From positions 166,389-230,388 of the forward strand of contig WTPW01001100.1 in NCBI GenBank assembly GCA_009809945.1: 64,000 nucleotides of DNA, in the 5' to 3' direction. The first letter of the stretch is position 1. Every line of letters begins with the position of its first letter. Shown piece by piece: positions 1 through 11,780 of the stretch. The notes under the pieces were generated by a model. The model was not told the DNA's origin. It saw only the letters and a program-made list of their open reading frames with translations, and did no database searches. The stretch is from Gigaspora margarita (taxonomy: Eukaryota > Glomeromycota > Glomeromycetes > Diversisporales > Gigasporaceae). The position numbers were made by a program, and so were the translations under genes.

Positions 1-640
1 TTTTTTTTTTATTTAGTTTGCTTACATTTTTGTTTTTGTTTGTTTTTCTTTTTTTTTACTTATTTTTTTAATTTTATTTTATTTATTCCTGACTTTTTTT
101 GAAACTTTGCAAGAAAATGATCTGACTTTTCTGGTACTTGCAAGAACAACAACTCTAACTTCTCCGAAACTTTGCAAGAAGTAGTGAATATAAGCGATAA
201 AGTGCGAAAGTAGTTAAAAATTATTACTATTTTTTCAGTTTTGTTTTTTTTTGTTATTTTTTTTCAGGGGGTTTTTTTTGGTTTTTCATTTTTTTTTTAT
301 AATAATATATAATAAAAATATGTAATATAATATAATATATAATAAAATATATTTAATTTAAAATATAATATATAATAATAATAATAAATAAAAAAAATAT
401 AAAATTTTACATTAAAATGCAAAACCTTGTGAAAATATGCGAAAACCTGTAAAACGTTTAAAAATAAGTATAAAGTATAATAGTATTGATTAGAATTATT
501 ATTCGTGATTTTTAATCTGATTACTATTGATTATTACCGATTATTATCAATTACTAACTTAATCGATAGTCCTCGTCAGGGGGGATTTTAATCGATTACT
601 AACCAATAACCGATAAACATCGATAGTAATCCCCTTACAA
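1..640 (+). repeat. Right part of an AT-rich repeat element (family A), cut by the window edge
   Basis: This is T-rich sequence with scattered 'ACTTTGCAAGAA' motifs, followed by A/T tracts and an ATCGAT-rich end near 540-640. The same order of motifs occurs at about 45540-46690 (same strand) and, inverted, at about 30850-32880, so this is one end of a dispersed repeat. I see no coding capacity. The left end lies outside the window. Confidence 0.6.
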
Positions 641-736
641 ATTTTGGTGATGATATTATATATATTATATATAGATATGATCACCATTCTGATCCATGTA
701 TCCATGGTAAAAATTATAGCATGCTCCTTACTATAA

Positions 737-1324
737 GGGAAGTGCAGTAAATTACGTGATTAGGGTTTACATAGGTCCTGACCCCCCCCGTGATAGGACT
801 GTTGACCAATCAAATTTCATAAAACTCAAAAACGGCTTTGACCTGAAAATCAGTTACACCACAATCGACAAAAGTCACTACATAGTAAAGTCTAAATTTT
901 ACTAAGCAAATCGATTAAAGCCGCTTAAGTAAACTTATTCAGAAGGTCAAAATATACTTATCAAAAATTTTCATAAGTATTAGAGAATTTTTTATTAATT
1001 GACTTTTGATTTTTACGTTCGACAGAAAAATTAAAATTTTTTAAAAAAATATATTCGACGAACGTAAAAATTAAAAGTTAAATAATAAAAATTTCTTCAA
1101 TTTTAGTAAAAATTTTAGAATATGTGTATTTTGTCTTCAAACAAGTTTACTTAATCAATAATTATCGATTGACATAGTAGAATTTAGACTTTACTATGTA
1201 GCAACTATCTGTGATTAACTAATAATCGATTTTGCTTCAATATTATTAGCTGTTTATACATATATATATAGGACGTGATAGATGGCTGACCCCCTAGATA
1301 ATTATGTGATTTACTGCACTTCTC
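737..1324. mobile_element. 588-bp MITE, PIF/Harbinger-like (TAA duplication)
   Basis: The ends form an imperfect terminal inverted repeat starting GGGAAGTGCAGTAAATTAC on the left and GAAGTGCAGTAAATCAC when the right end is read inverted. TAA flanks both ends (734-736 and 1325-1327), the 3-bp duplication typical of PIF/Harbinger elements. The interior is one long imperfect palindrome centred near 1035, with arms reading through ACATAGTAAAGTCTAAATTT. There is no ORF, so it is non-autonomous. The same core occurs at about 26.75-27.2 kb and 51.8-52.3 kb. Confidence 0.75.
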
Positions 1325-1561
1325 TAACTAATTTTTGTCAATAGGTTGGATTATACAAAAATCTGTAACATGGGTTGTACTATTGAAATAGAAGATTTAG
1401 AATATCTAGGATTATGTAATATCTGAAAACCTGAAAATTAAAACATGTTCCAAGTAAAGAAGTAGCTAAACTTTTGGTAACTATAGAATAGAATTAGATT
1501 GAGTAATATAACTAAGAAACTAAATATTAGAATTTAAGGTATAGGCCTTTACCAATTAGAT

Positions 1562-1858
1562 AAAACCCCAGACATTTAGTACAGAAGTTATACATTATAT
1601 ATTTTAGCAAAAACCTCTAAAATTTAAAAAACAAAAAACAGTTTTTAGCAATTATCTTGACATCTAGTAGTTCAAGATGAATGAACTTTTTTTAAAAATG
1701 AAGCCTTTAGTAAGACATATTTACAAATAAAAGTTCATTCAATTCTGATTAATGAATCAAAAGTTATTTAACAAATTATAGTTTTGTCATTTTTAACAAA
1801 TTAGACCAAAATTGGCCAAAACCCAGTTATGACCTATATAAGAATTATCTATGGTCCT
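1562..1858. mobile_element. 297-bp hAT-like MITE, copy 1
   Basis: It is flanked by 8-bp duplications AATTAGAT (1554-1561) and AATTAGAC (1859-1866), one mismatch. It is collinear with the 296-bp copy at 49882-50177, sharing stretches such as ACCAAAATTGGCCAAAA and CAGTTATGACCTATAT. The terminal repeats are decayed at the left end. An 8-bp duplication is characteristic of the hAT superfamily. No transposase is encoded. Confidence 0.8.
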
Positions 1859-2101
1859 AATTAGACTGCTAGAGTTGTACAAAAAAAAATATTATAGAAG
1901 TATAGACCAAAAAAAAAAAGTTTATAAAAGCATATAAAGCCTGGTTATCTAATCCTTCTGAGCAACTGAATTGGAAGTCTGTAAAGTATTATTTGTAAAA
2001 ATAAAGGAATTAGGTACTAAGATTTGGAAAACTCTATAAGACAGGATAATAGTAGCAGTTTAATAATTAGCTCTAACTGCAAGTACACAAGTAAATTTCT
2101 A

Positions 2102-2306
2102 GTATAATAAATCCATTTTTGAAAAACATGCTTTATTTATACCTCATATGTAATTGCTGCTAGTAGCAGGCCTTTAAAGTCAGACAGGTATAGGTTCAGG
2201 TCTAGTCTTTAGACCAGTACTTGTCTGACTTTAAAGGTCTGCTTCTAGCAGCAAATATATATAAAGTATAAATAATATATATTTTTCAAAAATGGGTTTA
2301 TCATGC
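2102..2306. mobile_element. 205-bp hairpin element
   Basis: Almost the whole element folds back on itself. The outer arms read GTATAATAAATCCATTTTTG and, inverted from the right, GCATGATAAACCCATTTTTG. The inner arms include GCAGGCCTTTAAAGTCAGAC against GTCTGACTTTAAAGGTCTGC. TA flanks both ends, as expected for a Tc1/mariner-like MITE, though a 2-bp duplication is weak evidence in such AT-rich DNA. Confidence 0.6.
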
Positions 2307-3372
2307 TAATTCCACATACTAATTTTAGTTCAAGTATTAATTGTGTAATATTGGTTTTATAGGTTTCAAAAATTCTAAAATCATATAGATAATTTTTGTG
2401 AAGACCTATAAATTAGTGATGCTACCAAAATTGATTTTTAAAAAAGGTCTATTTTGGTTTTATTAGAAAAAATTAAAAATTTTTATAAAGAAGAGCAAAT
2501 AAAATTTATATAAATATGTTTCTTATAATTTGTCTATTTAAAAAAAGTATCAAATAATTTCATCTTTCAAGTAAAATAGATCAAAAACAATTTTGTCTTC
2601 AAATTTTAATTCAGGTTTTAGAACCTGAAATAATTTCATTCTTATATATATACTAAATGCAAATTTTATATTTTGCAAATATAACATTTTCTCAAAAATT
2701 TTCTATATAAAACTACCTCTCTAAATGCATGTATCCAATAAAATTTCAGCATTTAAGTTAGATTATATGAACCTAATGATCTAATTTTTAAAGCTGCAAT
2801 TGATTGGCTTTTTTTAAATACAAAGCTTTCTAAGTGCATGTTTTAGGTTTGTCTGTACACATAGCATTTATAGAGGTTTGACTATTACAAAAATAGATTT
2901 TTAAAAATGTGCCTATTTTATTTTTATTAGAATAACCTGGAATTTTTTAAATAAAAATTATAATATAATAAATGTATTTTGTATCAAAAAATTCAAAAAA
3001 ACTTATTTAAAAAATTTTGTGATATTAATAAAATAGAATCAAATTAAAATAAAAAAACTTTTTCCTGTACATCAAAAAAAAAAAAAAAATAGGGATTACA
3101 ATAGCAGTCAAAAATCTATAAATAATAGTCTTTACTGGTGGCCCTTGGGCTACCAACAAGTAAATATATATGGAAACAAAGCTATAAGTAGAAAGAAAGA
3201 TAAAAACTCTGAAAACAAAAAAATGACAAAAGGAAAAGACCGATTTCTTTTGAGCAAATACCGTTAATGCCCCAACATATGGAAATTCATCAATCTACAG
3301 TACGTACAACCTAGTCCCGACCAATAAAATTAATGAAATTCAAATTGCTAATCCTTTTTAAAATGTTAAATC

Positions 3373-3390
3373 AAAACAAGTTAAACACTT
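3373..3390 (+). repeat. 5' target-site duplication of LINE 1
   Basis: AAAACAAGTTAAACACTT is repeated exactly at 11105-11122 behind the poly(A) tail. The first four A's are ambiguous with the tail, so 14 bp are unambiguous. This fixes the 5' end of the element at 3391. Confidence 0.9.
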
Positions 3391-3745
3391 AGATCGCTAA
3401 CCAAATACAGAGCTATAGGAAATAAACAAAAAACAACTAGTAACTAAGTAAATAAAACTAAAACATAGCCCTTGGTGGGCAGAAAACTATATCCCAAGGA
3501 CTGATAGTAGATAATTACAATCATTCAATGCAAAAGGAAAAGAACTGACTCAACTGACACACCTCCTACCTTCAACGCTATCCTCCTACAGGAGGGCGAA
3601 AGACAAACAAGAATACAAAACCACATCTCACTATCCATATCTTCCTAGACTAAACAAGGAACCAATCCCTCAACTTAGCTCTAACCCAAACCTTCCCTCT
3701 TCGGACTCTCGTCAAAAGAAAAAATCTCGCCTATCTGGCCCAGAA

Positions 3746-5784
3746 ATGCTCTCAAACGACAATGAAAAAAGTGGCCAAATCAGTTTACCCCCATCAGATT
3801 CTAGTATGACGTCAATACCCGATCGATCGACACCAATATGCACAGATCAAAACAACACCCAGATTCGTCGACAAACAATGCAGGACCCGGAACCAATGCA
3901 GATCACGAGCACCCATTACAGGAAATATATCTGCAGAATTTCCACGATACCACCCAACTTCTCTCCCACGACCCATCCGACCCTCTGACCTGCAATAGAC
4001 TTGATAATATCGACTTCATCGACATAGATGACTATGTGCCATCATTAGCACAAATTAACGCCATTCTAGCCAGAAAAACCCCTACTAACCCTGCTGACGT
4101 AGACATGAATTGCAGATCTGACCATACCGTCGAATCAACACCCAACTGAGACAATACCCTGAGCTATAGCCAAGTGACCCGCAGAAATCGACCCCAAGAT
4201 CTGATATCACAGGAACTAACAACACTATGAACAGAGGCCGTCGCAGAGGCCCTGAGAAAAACCAAAGACCGCCCTCTAGATATAAATGAATGGAACCCAG
4301 ACAAAATCATGGAAGCATTAACAAACCAAACTAGCCTTAAAAAATTCTTCTCAGATAAATTCTCACACAAGCCTACGGAACACAACATACCCCCTGCAAT
4401 CAGCCTCAAATTCAAACACAGGGACACAGCTTTTTTCTGCTCCTTTACCAGGGATAGAAGGAGTAAACCAGCACATCAAATAGAGTACGAAGAAAGTTTC
4501 AATAAAGCCCTCAACAACTACAAAAGGGTACACAAAGTCTCAATGACAAATAAAAAGAATAGAGACCAAATCTACATGATGCTTGAAAAGAAACTAGCAG
4601 CCAATTATATCACCAATCTCAACTTCATCACACTGAACGCACACCAAACCATGATCATGATATATTACTGCACAAAATTCACTCAAATAGAAAACATCAT
4701 ACCATTCGAAACAATGCGAATGCTCCTTGGAGAGGCCACATCTATCGATCTCGAACCATTACCAACAGCCCAGACCAGATCCCAGAACACATCACTGAAT
4801 TTCTCCCATTCGCATTACCTATTTCTGACTGTAAACAAACAAGGGCAGTGGTAGCTGCACTTAGAAAAATCTTCTCCTTTACGCAACTCCCAAGCTCATA
4901 CTTTTACGACAACAAAGATCCCCTACCTCTTGACCCAAGTGACTTGATCGATACACTCAAAGGCCAATTCCCAATCATGGACTATGACTCCCTATCTCGT
5001 TTATCAGAACTCAGAGCAAGTCTTAAAAAATATTACCACTTTACTCGTATCCCACCACTCTACTTTGACTTACTAATACCAGAAAGAAAAGACCCACTTC
5101 CACTTACCCACAAGAACTACCACCGAACCTACGCCGGCTCTTCCCACTGGACCCGATACTTTCCCCCCAGGATTTCTCGGACATGGTGGGGATGCTAAGA
5201 GAGAAATATGAATTCAGGCGACTACCAAACGACTACATCCTCGCTAGGCCATTCATACCAAATGACCCAGCCAAAATCAAAACAGATTTAATCTATACAT
5301 ACCCCATCACTGACAAACAACTAGCAATCACCTTCCTCACCGAGATTAAACGCAGATACAAATTCAGACTCACACTCCTGCGTAGCATAATGATGGTAAA
5401 CCCAACTAATAAACCAGAACTCCTGAGAAAGGCAGAAGACATAACAGACTTCAACATCACCATCTCTATCACCAGCCCGAAACAACTAGTTGATACAGTA
5501 CGGATGCTAAGAGAGGTCTATTACTTTGACAGCTCCCAGAAGAATGGATAGATATAATTCCAATTACTATCAACCCAGATACAACAACCAAGCCGGAACT
5601 GCCCCCGAAGTTGGAGGAACTTATATCCTACGTTAAAAACAACATCCCAGACATTGCTGCCCAAGTCCCCATCACAGACTACGATACCGTTTCCCAAACG
5701 ATTAGGGCAATCCAAGATCATTTCAACTTTATACTCATCCCAAACTACCTTATCAACCTCCCTGATCTTCCAACACCAGAATAG
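3746..5784 (+). pseudogene. LINE 1 ORF1 (nucleic-acid-binding/gag-like role inferred), with about six repeats of ~55 residues
   Basis: The reading frame can be followed through four or five frameshifts (near 3890, 4770, 5100, 5525) and two TGA stops (4147, 4228) to a TAG at 5782. The N-terminal part is polar and has no known domain that I recognise. From about 4790 the protein consists of repeated units built on the pattern P-I-x-D, then L-R-x-x-Y-x-F, then a Pro/Tyr pair, for example PITDYDTVSQTIRAIQDHF and LSELRASLKKYYHFTRIPP. The units start near 4795, 4970, 5140, 5300, 5465 and 5655. ORF1 proteins of LINEs bind RNA and form particles; that role is inferred from position only. The start at 3746 is the first ATG that continues into the repeat-bearing frame by one frameshift. 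Confidence 0.7.
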
Positions 5785-5797
5785 GAAATCTTTAACG

Positions 5798-8700
5798 ATG
5801 AACCCAACTATGTCTGATCACCATACTACACACAACCATCCTCTAACAGACGGAGCAACTAATTCTGATCCCTACTATACACATACAGATGACACTAACA
5901 GCAACAATTATGGCACACCTATACCACCAGTACCTACTAACTTTTTCTTTCTTCACATAGTGACACACAATGTACAGGGCATCAATAACAACTTGAAACT
6001 TAAAATCTGGCTAGAACATTGTGCAAAAAAGAACTACCATATCATATCCATGACCGAAACAAAGCTCGCACAATCAGACACTAAGAACATGAGCCTAACA
6101 AATCTCCTATACAAAATTTATACCTCCAACTGTAATAAAGACATAGCAAAGAAAAGAGCCTCTAGTCTGGGAACTGGCATTGCCATTATACCAACACTAC
6201 AACCTTACATTCACAATATAAAAACTTTCTCTGGCACGGCAATCCTTGTAGACCTATTCCTTCCGCACTTAACCAGGCTTAGAGTCATTTCGGTTTATTT
6301 ACCATCAAATAATCCCTCCTATGCAAAAGCCACACAAACAGAAATCCTTAATTGGATTAAACAAGCACGAGCAAAAAATATAAGTATCATAGTTATGGGT
6401 GACTTCAATGCCAACCCAAACACTCCCCATAGCCGATGCACAACCCCAATCTTATACCAAATGCCTACATTTCAATTGACTAGCCTAATGCAATACTTTA
6501 ATGTTACTCAACACACATGGGCTCGACACAACCAATCAAGCCAACTAGATGATCTTTGGACAACTCCAGACATTATATCAAACTGTCCCGGCATAAATAT
6601 CTCCATATCAACAGGATAAACAGATAGCGATTATGCTATACTGGACATTAAATGGTCACTACCACAAGCCCTTACTGCACGGAACAAAAAGAAAACAGCC
6701 AGAAAGAAATACCTATACCATAAAATGACAGAAGAAATCTGGGGGAAATTTTTCACTACATCACCGACCAGATGATTAACCTCAAACTAACCCCTGACGG
6801 CCCTATCAATGACGAGGTCGCTCTAAATAAACACTGGCGCAAATGGAACATGGCAGTTAAAGAAGTCGCTAACAAGTACATTCCCACAACCAAAGTCACA
6901 CCAAAACCCTTCCACACCTTCAGTTTCAAAGCTACCAAACTACATCAAGCTCTAAAATTATCTAACAAAGCTAGAAAACTTATCTCGTCTCCACCTTTCC
7001 CTAAATCGACCCAAACTATTGCCGACAAGGCTAACGCAATCCTACAACAAATCGAACAATTAACGGATTACCCAGTCCCTAATATTACACAACAGAACCT
7101 ATGGACAACGTCATATACAGCCACTCACGCAACCATATCAGAACTACACAAGGCTATACATAAGGCTCGGAACCTTGAAAATAACAATGAACATAGAGAC
7201 CGGATTAACTACTACGTTAATAGGAGATATCAGAACTTTACGGACTATACTACTACCATGATAGACAGCATCCTTAAGCGATATATCGACAGAGTATCCT
7301 TTTCAAATCTAATTTTACCAGATGCAACCATTACTGAACTATTGGAAATTAAAGAAAAAATAAAGGAACACTTCACACTATGGACAAAACCTAACTCTAC
7401 CAACAATCGACACTGAGAAACTTGAAAAGATGAATACACTCCTAGAACTGATATTCAAGCAAACTGGTACCAACCCCTTGATCTGCCCATCGATAGGGAT
7501 GAGTTATTAGAAACCATTCAACAACTACCTGCACACAAGGCTACCGGCCCACAAGGAATTTCAAATGAGATGTTAAAACAACTACCTACAATAGCCATTG
7601 ACAACCTACTTAACATTTTTAATGCCTGTATCAACCTGCAAACTACCCCTAAGGCATGGAAAAATAGCCTGATCTATCCTATTTTGAAAAAACAAAAATT
7701 CGAAGGAGACCTACACCATACCCGGCCCATAACTCTTATTGAACATACCCGAAAAACACTAACAAAAATCATTACAAACCGTCTAAACAAGATTCTCACG
7801 AGATATCCCATCCTAACTCCAAACAACTATGTAGCCCTACCCTACTCCTCTACCGCCCAACCTATCCAACACCTAACTCACATACTAGAGGACGCACATA
7901 CCTATGATAAGGAATACTGAATTCTGTTCCAAGACATGTCAAAAGCATATGACTCCGTGCATCTCCCTCTACTACACAAAGCTCTACTACATATAAAATG
8001 CCCTAAAGAATATGCTAACCTTATTATTAACCTCTTCCAAGACCGACAAAACAGGGTGATCACAGAATATGGATATACCAACTGGTACCAGATGGGAGAT
8101 GGACTGGACCAAGACGAAACTATCACTCCACTATTATGGCGAACATACTATGACCCACTCATCCACAAAATCATAAAGAAAAACCAGAGATATACAATGA
8201 CGACAAGTCCACCAACACCTAACAACGCTTCATACAAAATAAATATTCCCTACCTAGCCTATATGGATGACACTACATGGATAACTCATACGAAGTCCCA
8301 ACTAGAAGCAATAATAGCAACGGCCTCATCCTTCTATGACCTAACAAACATCAAAGTCAATCCGTCCAAATCCACACTTGTCACTAATTTCTCAGACCCC
8401 AATGCCCATATCCTTTTCTGTTCAATGCCCATCTACAATATTGAGAAAACTGACACCTTTAAATTCCTGGGCTGCTGGTTCACCAAATCCCACAAACACC
8501 AACCAATACACAAAATAATCACCATCGAAGCATTATCAGATATACAAAAAATGAAACATTCTAGAATTACAGAAAAACAACTCATCTACATAACAAATGC
8601 AGTTATACTAACACACTTAACATACCGTATCCAAAACACCCATCTACCAAAAACGACCTGTGACAACATTACTCGGGCCTATACCAACATCGCCAAACAC

Positions 8701-10943
8701 AAAGCAGGAATTGCCAAATCACTCCCTAATTCCTTCATGTTTCACTACCGTATCTATGGCATTAAACAAGTCTGCAATATCCAATTACTACAATATACTT
8801 CACAATTCATCAAGGCACTTAACCACCCAGATTTCTACTTCACCCCTCTAAAAATCCAGCTTCAACAACTCCAAAATTCGGCCACAACCAACGTTTCCAT
8901 TCTCACACAACCTCCAGTCTTTCCAACAAAAGAGAATTGAACCACCACAGCAAAAATTATACTAGCAACACACCAACAAGGCATCCAACTTGAAAACTAC
9001 AATCACCAATGGCCTATACCACAAAATGTAAAAGGCACAACCATCAACAATATAATCAAATCCTCCCCTAACAGCAACCACCTACGCACTCAATTAAATC
9101 AAGATAACATCAGATACATCGAGCAATTCATGACTTTCGAAGGCACAGAACTACTTAGTTGGAAACAATCCCACTACAACTTCAGAAAGATCCCGCGAGG
9201 CAGACAACCAAAATGGCTAAATGATATCCATGAACTAATTAGAAACCACACCCATTCTAATTTCCACCCAATCTACCCAAACCCTTCACAACCCCAAGAA
9301 TAGACACAGCAACACACCAATGGGCAATAACACCAGATGGATTCTTCAGAAAAACATGCTAAACTATAGGAAATGTAACAAGACTTAGTCATTGGAAATT
9401 GAATCCGCACACACACCAGCTAAGCAGATGCCACGGATGCAACTTAAAATCAAATAAAGAAACAGCGAAATGATGTTACTTTACTAACGTATCATACCGG
9501 CTCACACACATCCAAGTCGATTACAAGCACATAATCCACACCCATCTACCAAACATTATAACCGCCCTTAAATACAAACAAGGAAACGTTCCTCAACCGA
9601 CCTACCAACCATTTATTAATACCTTCGATCGGATCACCTTAGATACTATCAACAAATTTACGAACATTCAATTAACCCTCTGGAGTATTTACGAACAACT
9701 AAAAAAAATAAAAACCAATCGACAAATAGAGTTCGAAATAATGCACACCGAGATAAGAGTTAACGGCATCCCCACTCCAGCTGCCACATTAGCAACACAA
9801 CAAATTCCTTCAGCCCTACACATATACAATGCCACCTGGCCATCGACACTGAAAGTAATACTAATAGCTATAGCCGCAGCAATCACAATAACTCTGCACA
9901 ATGGTCACGTTAAAATATTTACAAACCAGAAGAGTATAAAAAACTTGATAGATATTACAACACACACACCTATACACCATCACACATCAATATACAAAAT
10001 AAACTTATCAAACTTACTGCTAAGTATTAAAACTATACTAATCACAAGAGATATAACCATTACTATTAACTATAAAGAAACAATAACTCTACCGGTATCA
10101 ACTAAGCCAACAGAGACAGAACTACTCACTAATCAGATCGGCAACCACTACAGCATCCAATTCCAATACAATGACATCACCCACACACCTAGAAGATTCA
10201 TTTGACACTTAATAAATGCCCAAACCCTGGCCCAATGGCACTCTCAATACAGAACTATAGACTGGAGTAACCCCAAATACCAAATTAACTGGAAACACAC
10301 ATACGAACAAATCTCTTACAAGAACAAACCATTATCACTATATACACATCCAGAAGACTCAATAATTAAAGCCTTCAAAATAAAACTGATCTCTAAGGAA
10401 CTACCAAATCTCCTTAAGCTTCACTACCGCAATCCACAAAAATATCCAAACCCGAGATGCCCCCAATGTAAAATAGAATGGGAAGACGACATACACTGGA
10501 TCCTATGCCCTACAAATAACACACAAATCGACACAATCATCCATGAAACAATAAATAAAATTAATAAAAAAAACCAACTTACTAACATCAATTCCCGGTT
10601 TTTTGTAGACAACTTCATACAACTACACCTTACAAGAACAAACATACTACCGATCAGCATCATTACCGCTCTAACAAGCTTCCCCAGTCAAGATCCAAAA
10701 ATACAAGCCAAACTAACAACTACTCTCCATCACAAAATCATCAAGAATATCCACAAGACTCTTTGGAAAACCAGCCGTAATGCAATAGCAAATACGATAC
10801 CGCTGTCAAACAACACGATCCAAATACCTCCTCCTACACCACTCACAGACAACCATAACCTACCAGAGCTAAAATATAGACAATGGTCCCAAAAATTTAT
10901 AACCTACAACTCATTACCTCTCACAATTAGTAACATAATCTAG
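5798..10943 (+). pseudogene. LINE 1 ORF2: APE endonuclease, reverse transcriptase, RNase H remnant, zinc knuckle
   Basis: The start ATG is 13 nt after the ORF1 stop. Endonuclease (about 5945-6660): THNVQGIN, the Glu of TETKL, GDFNANPN and LDDLW are present, but the final SDH is SDY. Reverse transcriptase (about 7500-8500): QDMSKAYDSV (motif A), a motif B in which the usual Gly after DQ is Asp, YMDD (motif C) and FLGCW. A degenerate RNase H lies near 9720-9990, with the catalytic TDS read as TNQ. The C-terminus has CPQC followed by HWILC (10459-10510), a zinc-knuckle pattern common at LINE ends. Breaks are TAA 6617, a frameshift near 6745, TGA 7414, 7423, 7918 and 8938, a frameshift near 9290, TAA 9360, TGA 9471 and 10203. 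The final frame is open from 10206 to the TAG at 10941 and lacks Met codons. Confidence 0.9.
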
Positions 10944-11093
10944 TTAGGTCTGCGACCTTCCTTAGTTAAGTCTAGGTCGGAAGTAAATTAGCTTTAGCCT
11001 CCCCCTTCCCACAAAATTAATGTAACATATTATGGAATCCCTTGTAATATCTATATTAATTGAAATAAAGGAAACGAGGACAGACCTCACTTA

Positions 11094-11122
11094 TAAAAAA
11101 AAAAAAAACAAGTTAAACACTT
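11094..11122 (+). repeat. LINE 1 poly(A) tail and 3' target-site duplication
   Basis: A run of A's up to 11108 is followed by CAAGTTAAACACTT, the same sequence found just 5' of the element. The AATAAAG near 11064 is a plausible polyadenylation signal for the element transcript. Confidence 0.9.
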
Positions 11123-11621
11123 CCACGTTCTTAAATTTTTTTTAAATCTATTTATAAAAAAGTAATAGCAGGTTGAAGTTATAGTATTTTTATAATTAAA
11201 TATGAAATTTGGCCACCTTTAATATATATAAAAAAAGCAAATTTGGCCTCTTAAAACAATTAAATTTTAATTTTATATATATTAAAAATTTAAATTTGGC
11301 CACTTTATATATATTGAAGATTTAAATTTGGCCACTTTATATATAAATATTAGCAAAATTTTCAAATTGGCTATATATAAAAAATAAAATCTGAATTTGG
11401 CCACTAAAAATTTTTATTGGTTGGGACAATGTTGTACGCACTTTACTAACTAGGACCTACCGACCAGAATTGCTAAAACACAACACGAAATCCAACTTGA
11501 ACTGGCAACAAATTTCTCAGTTAAACTTTAAAAAACTAAAAATACAACCTTTAAAAAATTTGCACATAGAAGCTTTTTGTTCAGAGTTGATTAAAACTTT
11601 TCACAACATAAGTATTGTACA

Positions 11622-11780
11622 ATGGTGGCGGTGGATAATCGCGATAAGCTGACTACGGCGGTGACGTCGAACATCGATCCGGCCACCCTGATATACTCTA
11701 TTAGTGCAAATCACAAATTAACTTTTTTTCTAATAAAAAAAAGATACCCAAGTATATTGTTTGAATTCTCTATGAAATGA
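11622..11780 (+). CDS. Possible small ORF or lone first exon in a GC-rich patch, unknown
   Basis: An ATG at 11622 opens a 52-codon frame beginning MVAVDNRDKLTTAVTSNIDP and ending TGA at 11778. The first ~75 bases are rich in G, C and CpG, in contrast to the surrounding AT-rich DNA, which is typical of coding or first-exon sequence in such genomes. I recognise no family. It could equally be the remains of a gene whose other exons are lost, or non-coding. Low confidence. Confidence 0.25.
   Translation: MVAVDNRDKLTTAVTSNIDPATLIYSISANHKLTFFLIKKRYPSILFEFSMK

Larger units (their letters stand above)
1325..3390. other. Noncoding AT-rich stretch holding two MITEs
   Basis: Apart from the hAT-like MITE at 1562-1858 and the hairpin element at 2102-2306, I see no gene here. 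The DNA is very AT-rich and full of stops in all frames. It ends at the 5' target-site duplication of the LINE. Confidence 0.6.
3391..11108 (+). mobile_element. Structurally complete LINE (non-LTR retrotransposon), 7.7 kb, decayed
   Basis: The element has an untranslated leader (3391-3745), an ORF1 remnant, an ORF2 remnant, a 3' UTR (10944-11091) with AATAAAG near its end, and a poly(A) tail (about 11094-11108). A 14-18 bp target-site duplication borders it. The domain order endonuclease, reverse transcriptase, RNase H and C-terminal zinc knuckle is that of an APE-type LINE carrying RNase H. It is visibly richer in G+C than its flanks, suggesting a fairly recent insertion. Frameshifts and in-frame stops make it inactive as assembled. 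Confidence 0.93.

Noticed and set aside
3746..10943. UGA used as a Trp codon (altered genetic code) in the organism
   Set aside because: The GRAM/VASt gene and the Uma2-like gene use TGG for Trp, while LINE 1 also has many TGG codons, frameshifts and TAA stops; decay explains the TGAs better.
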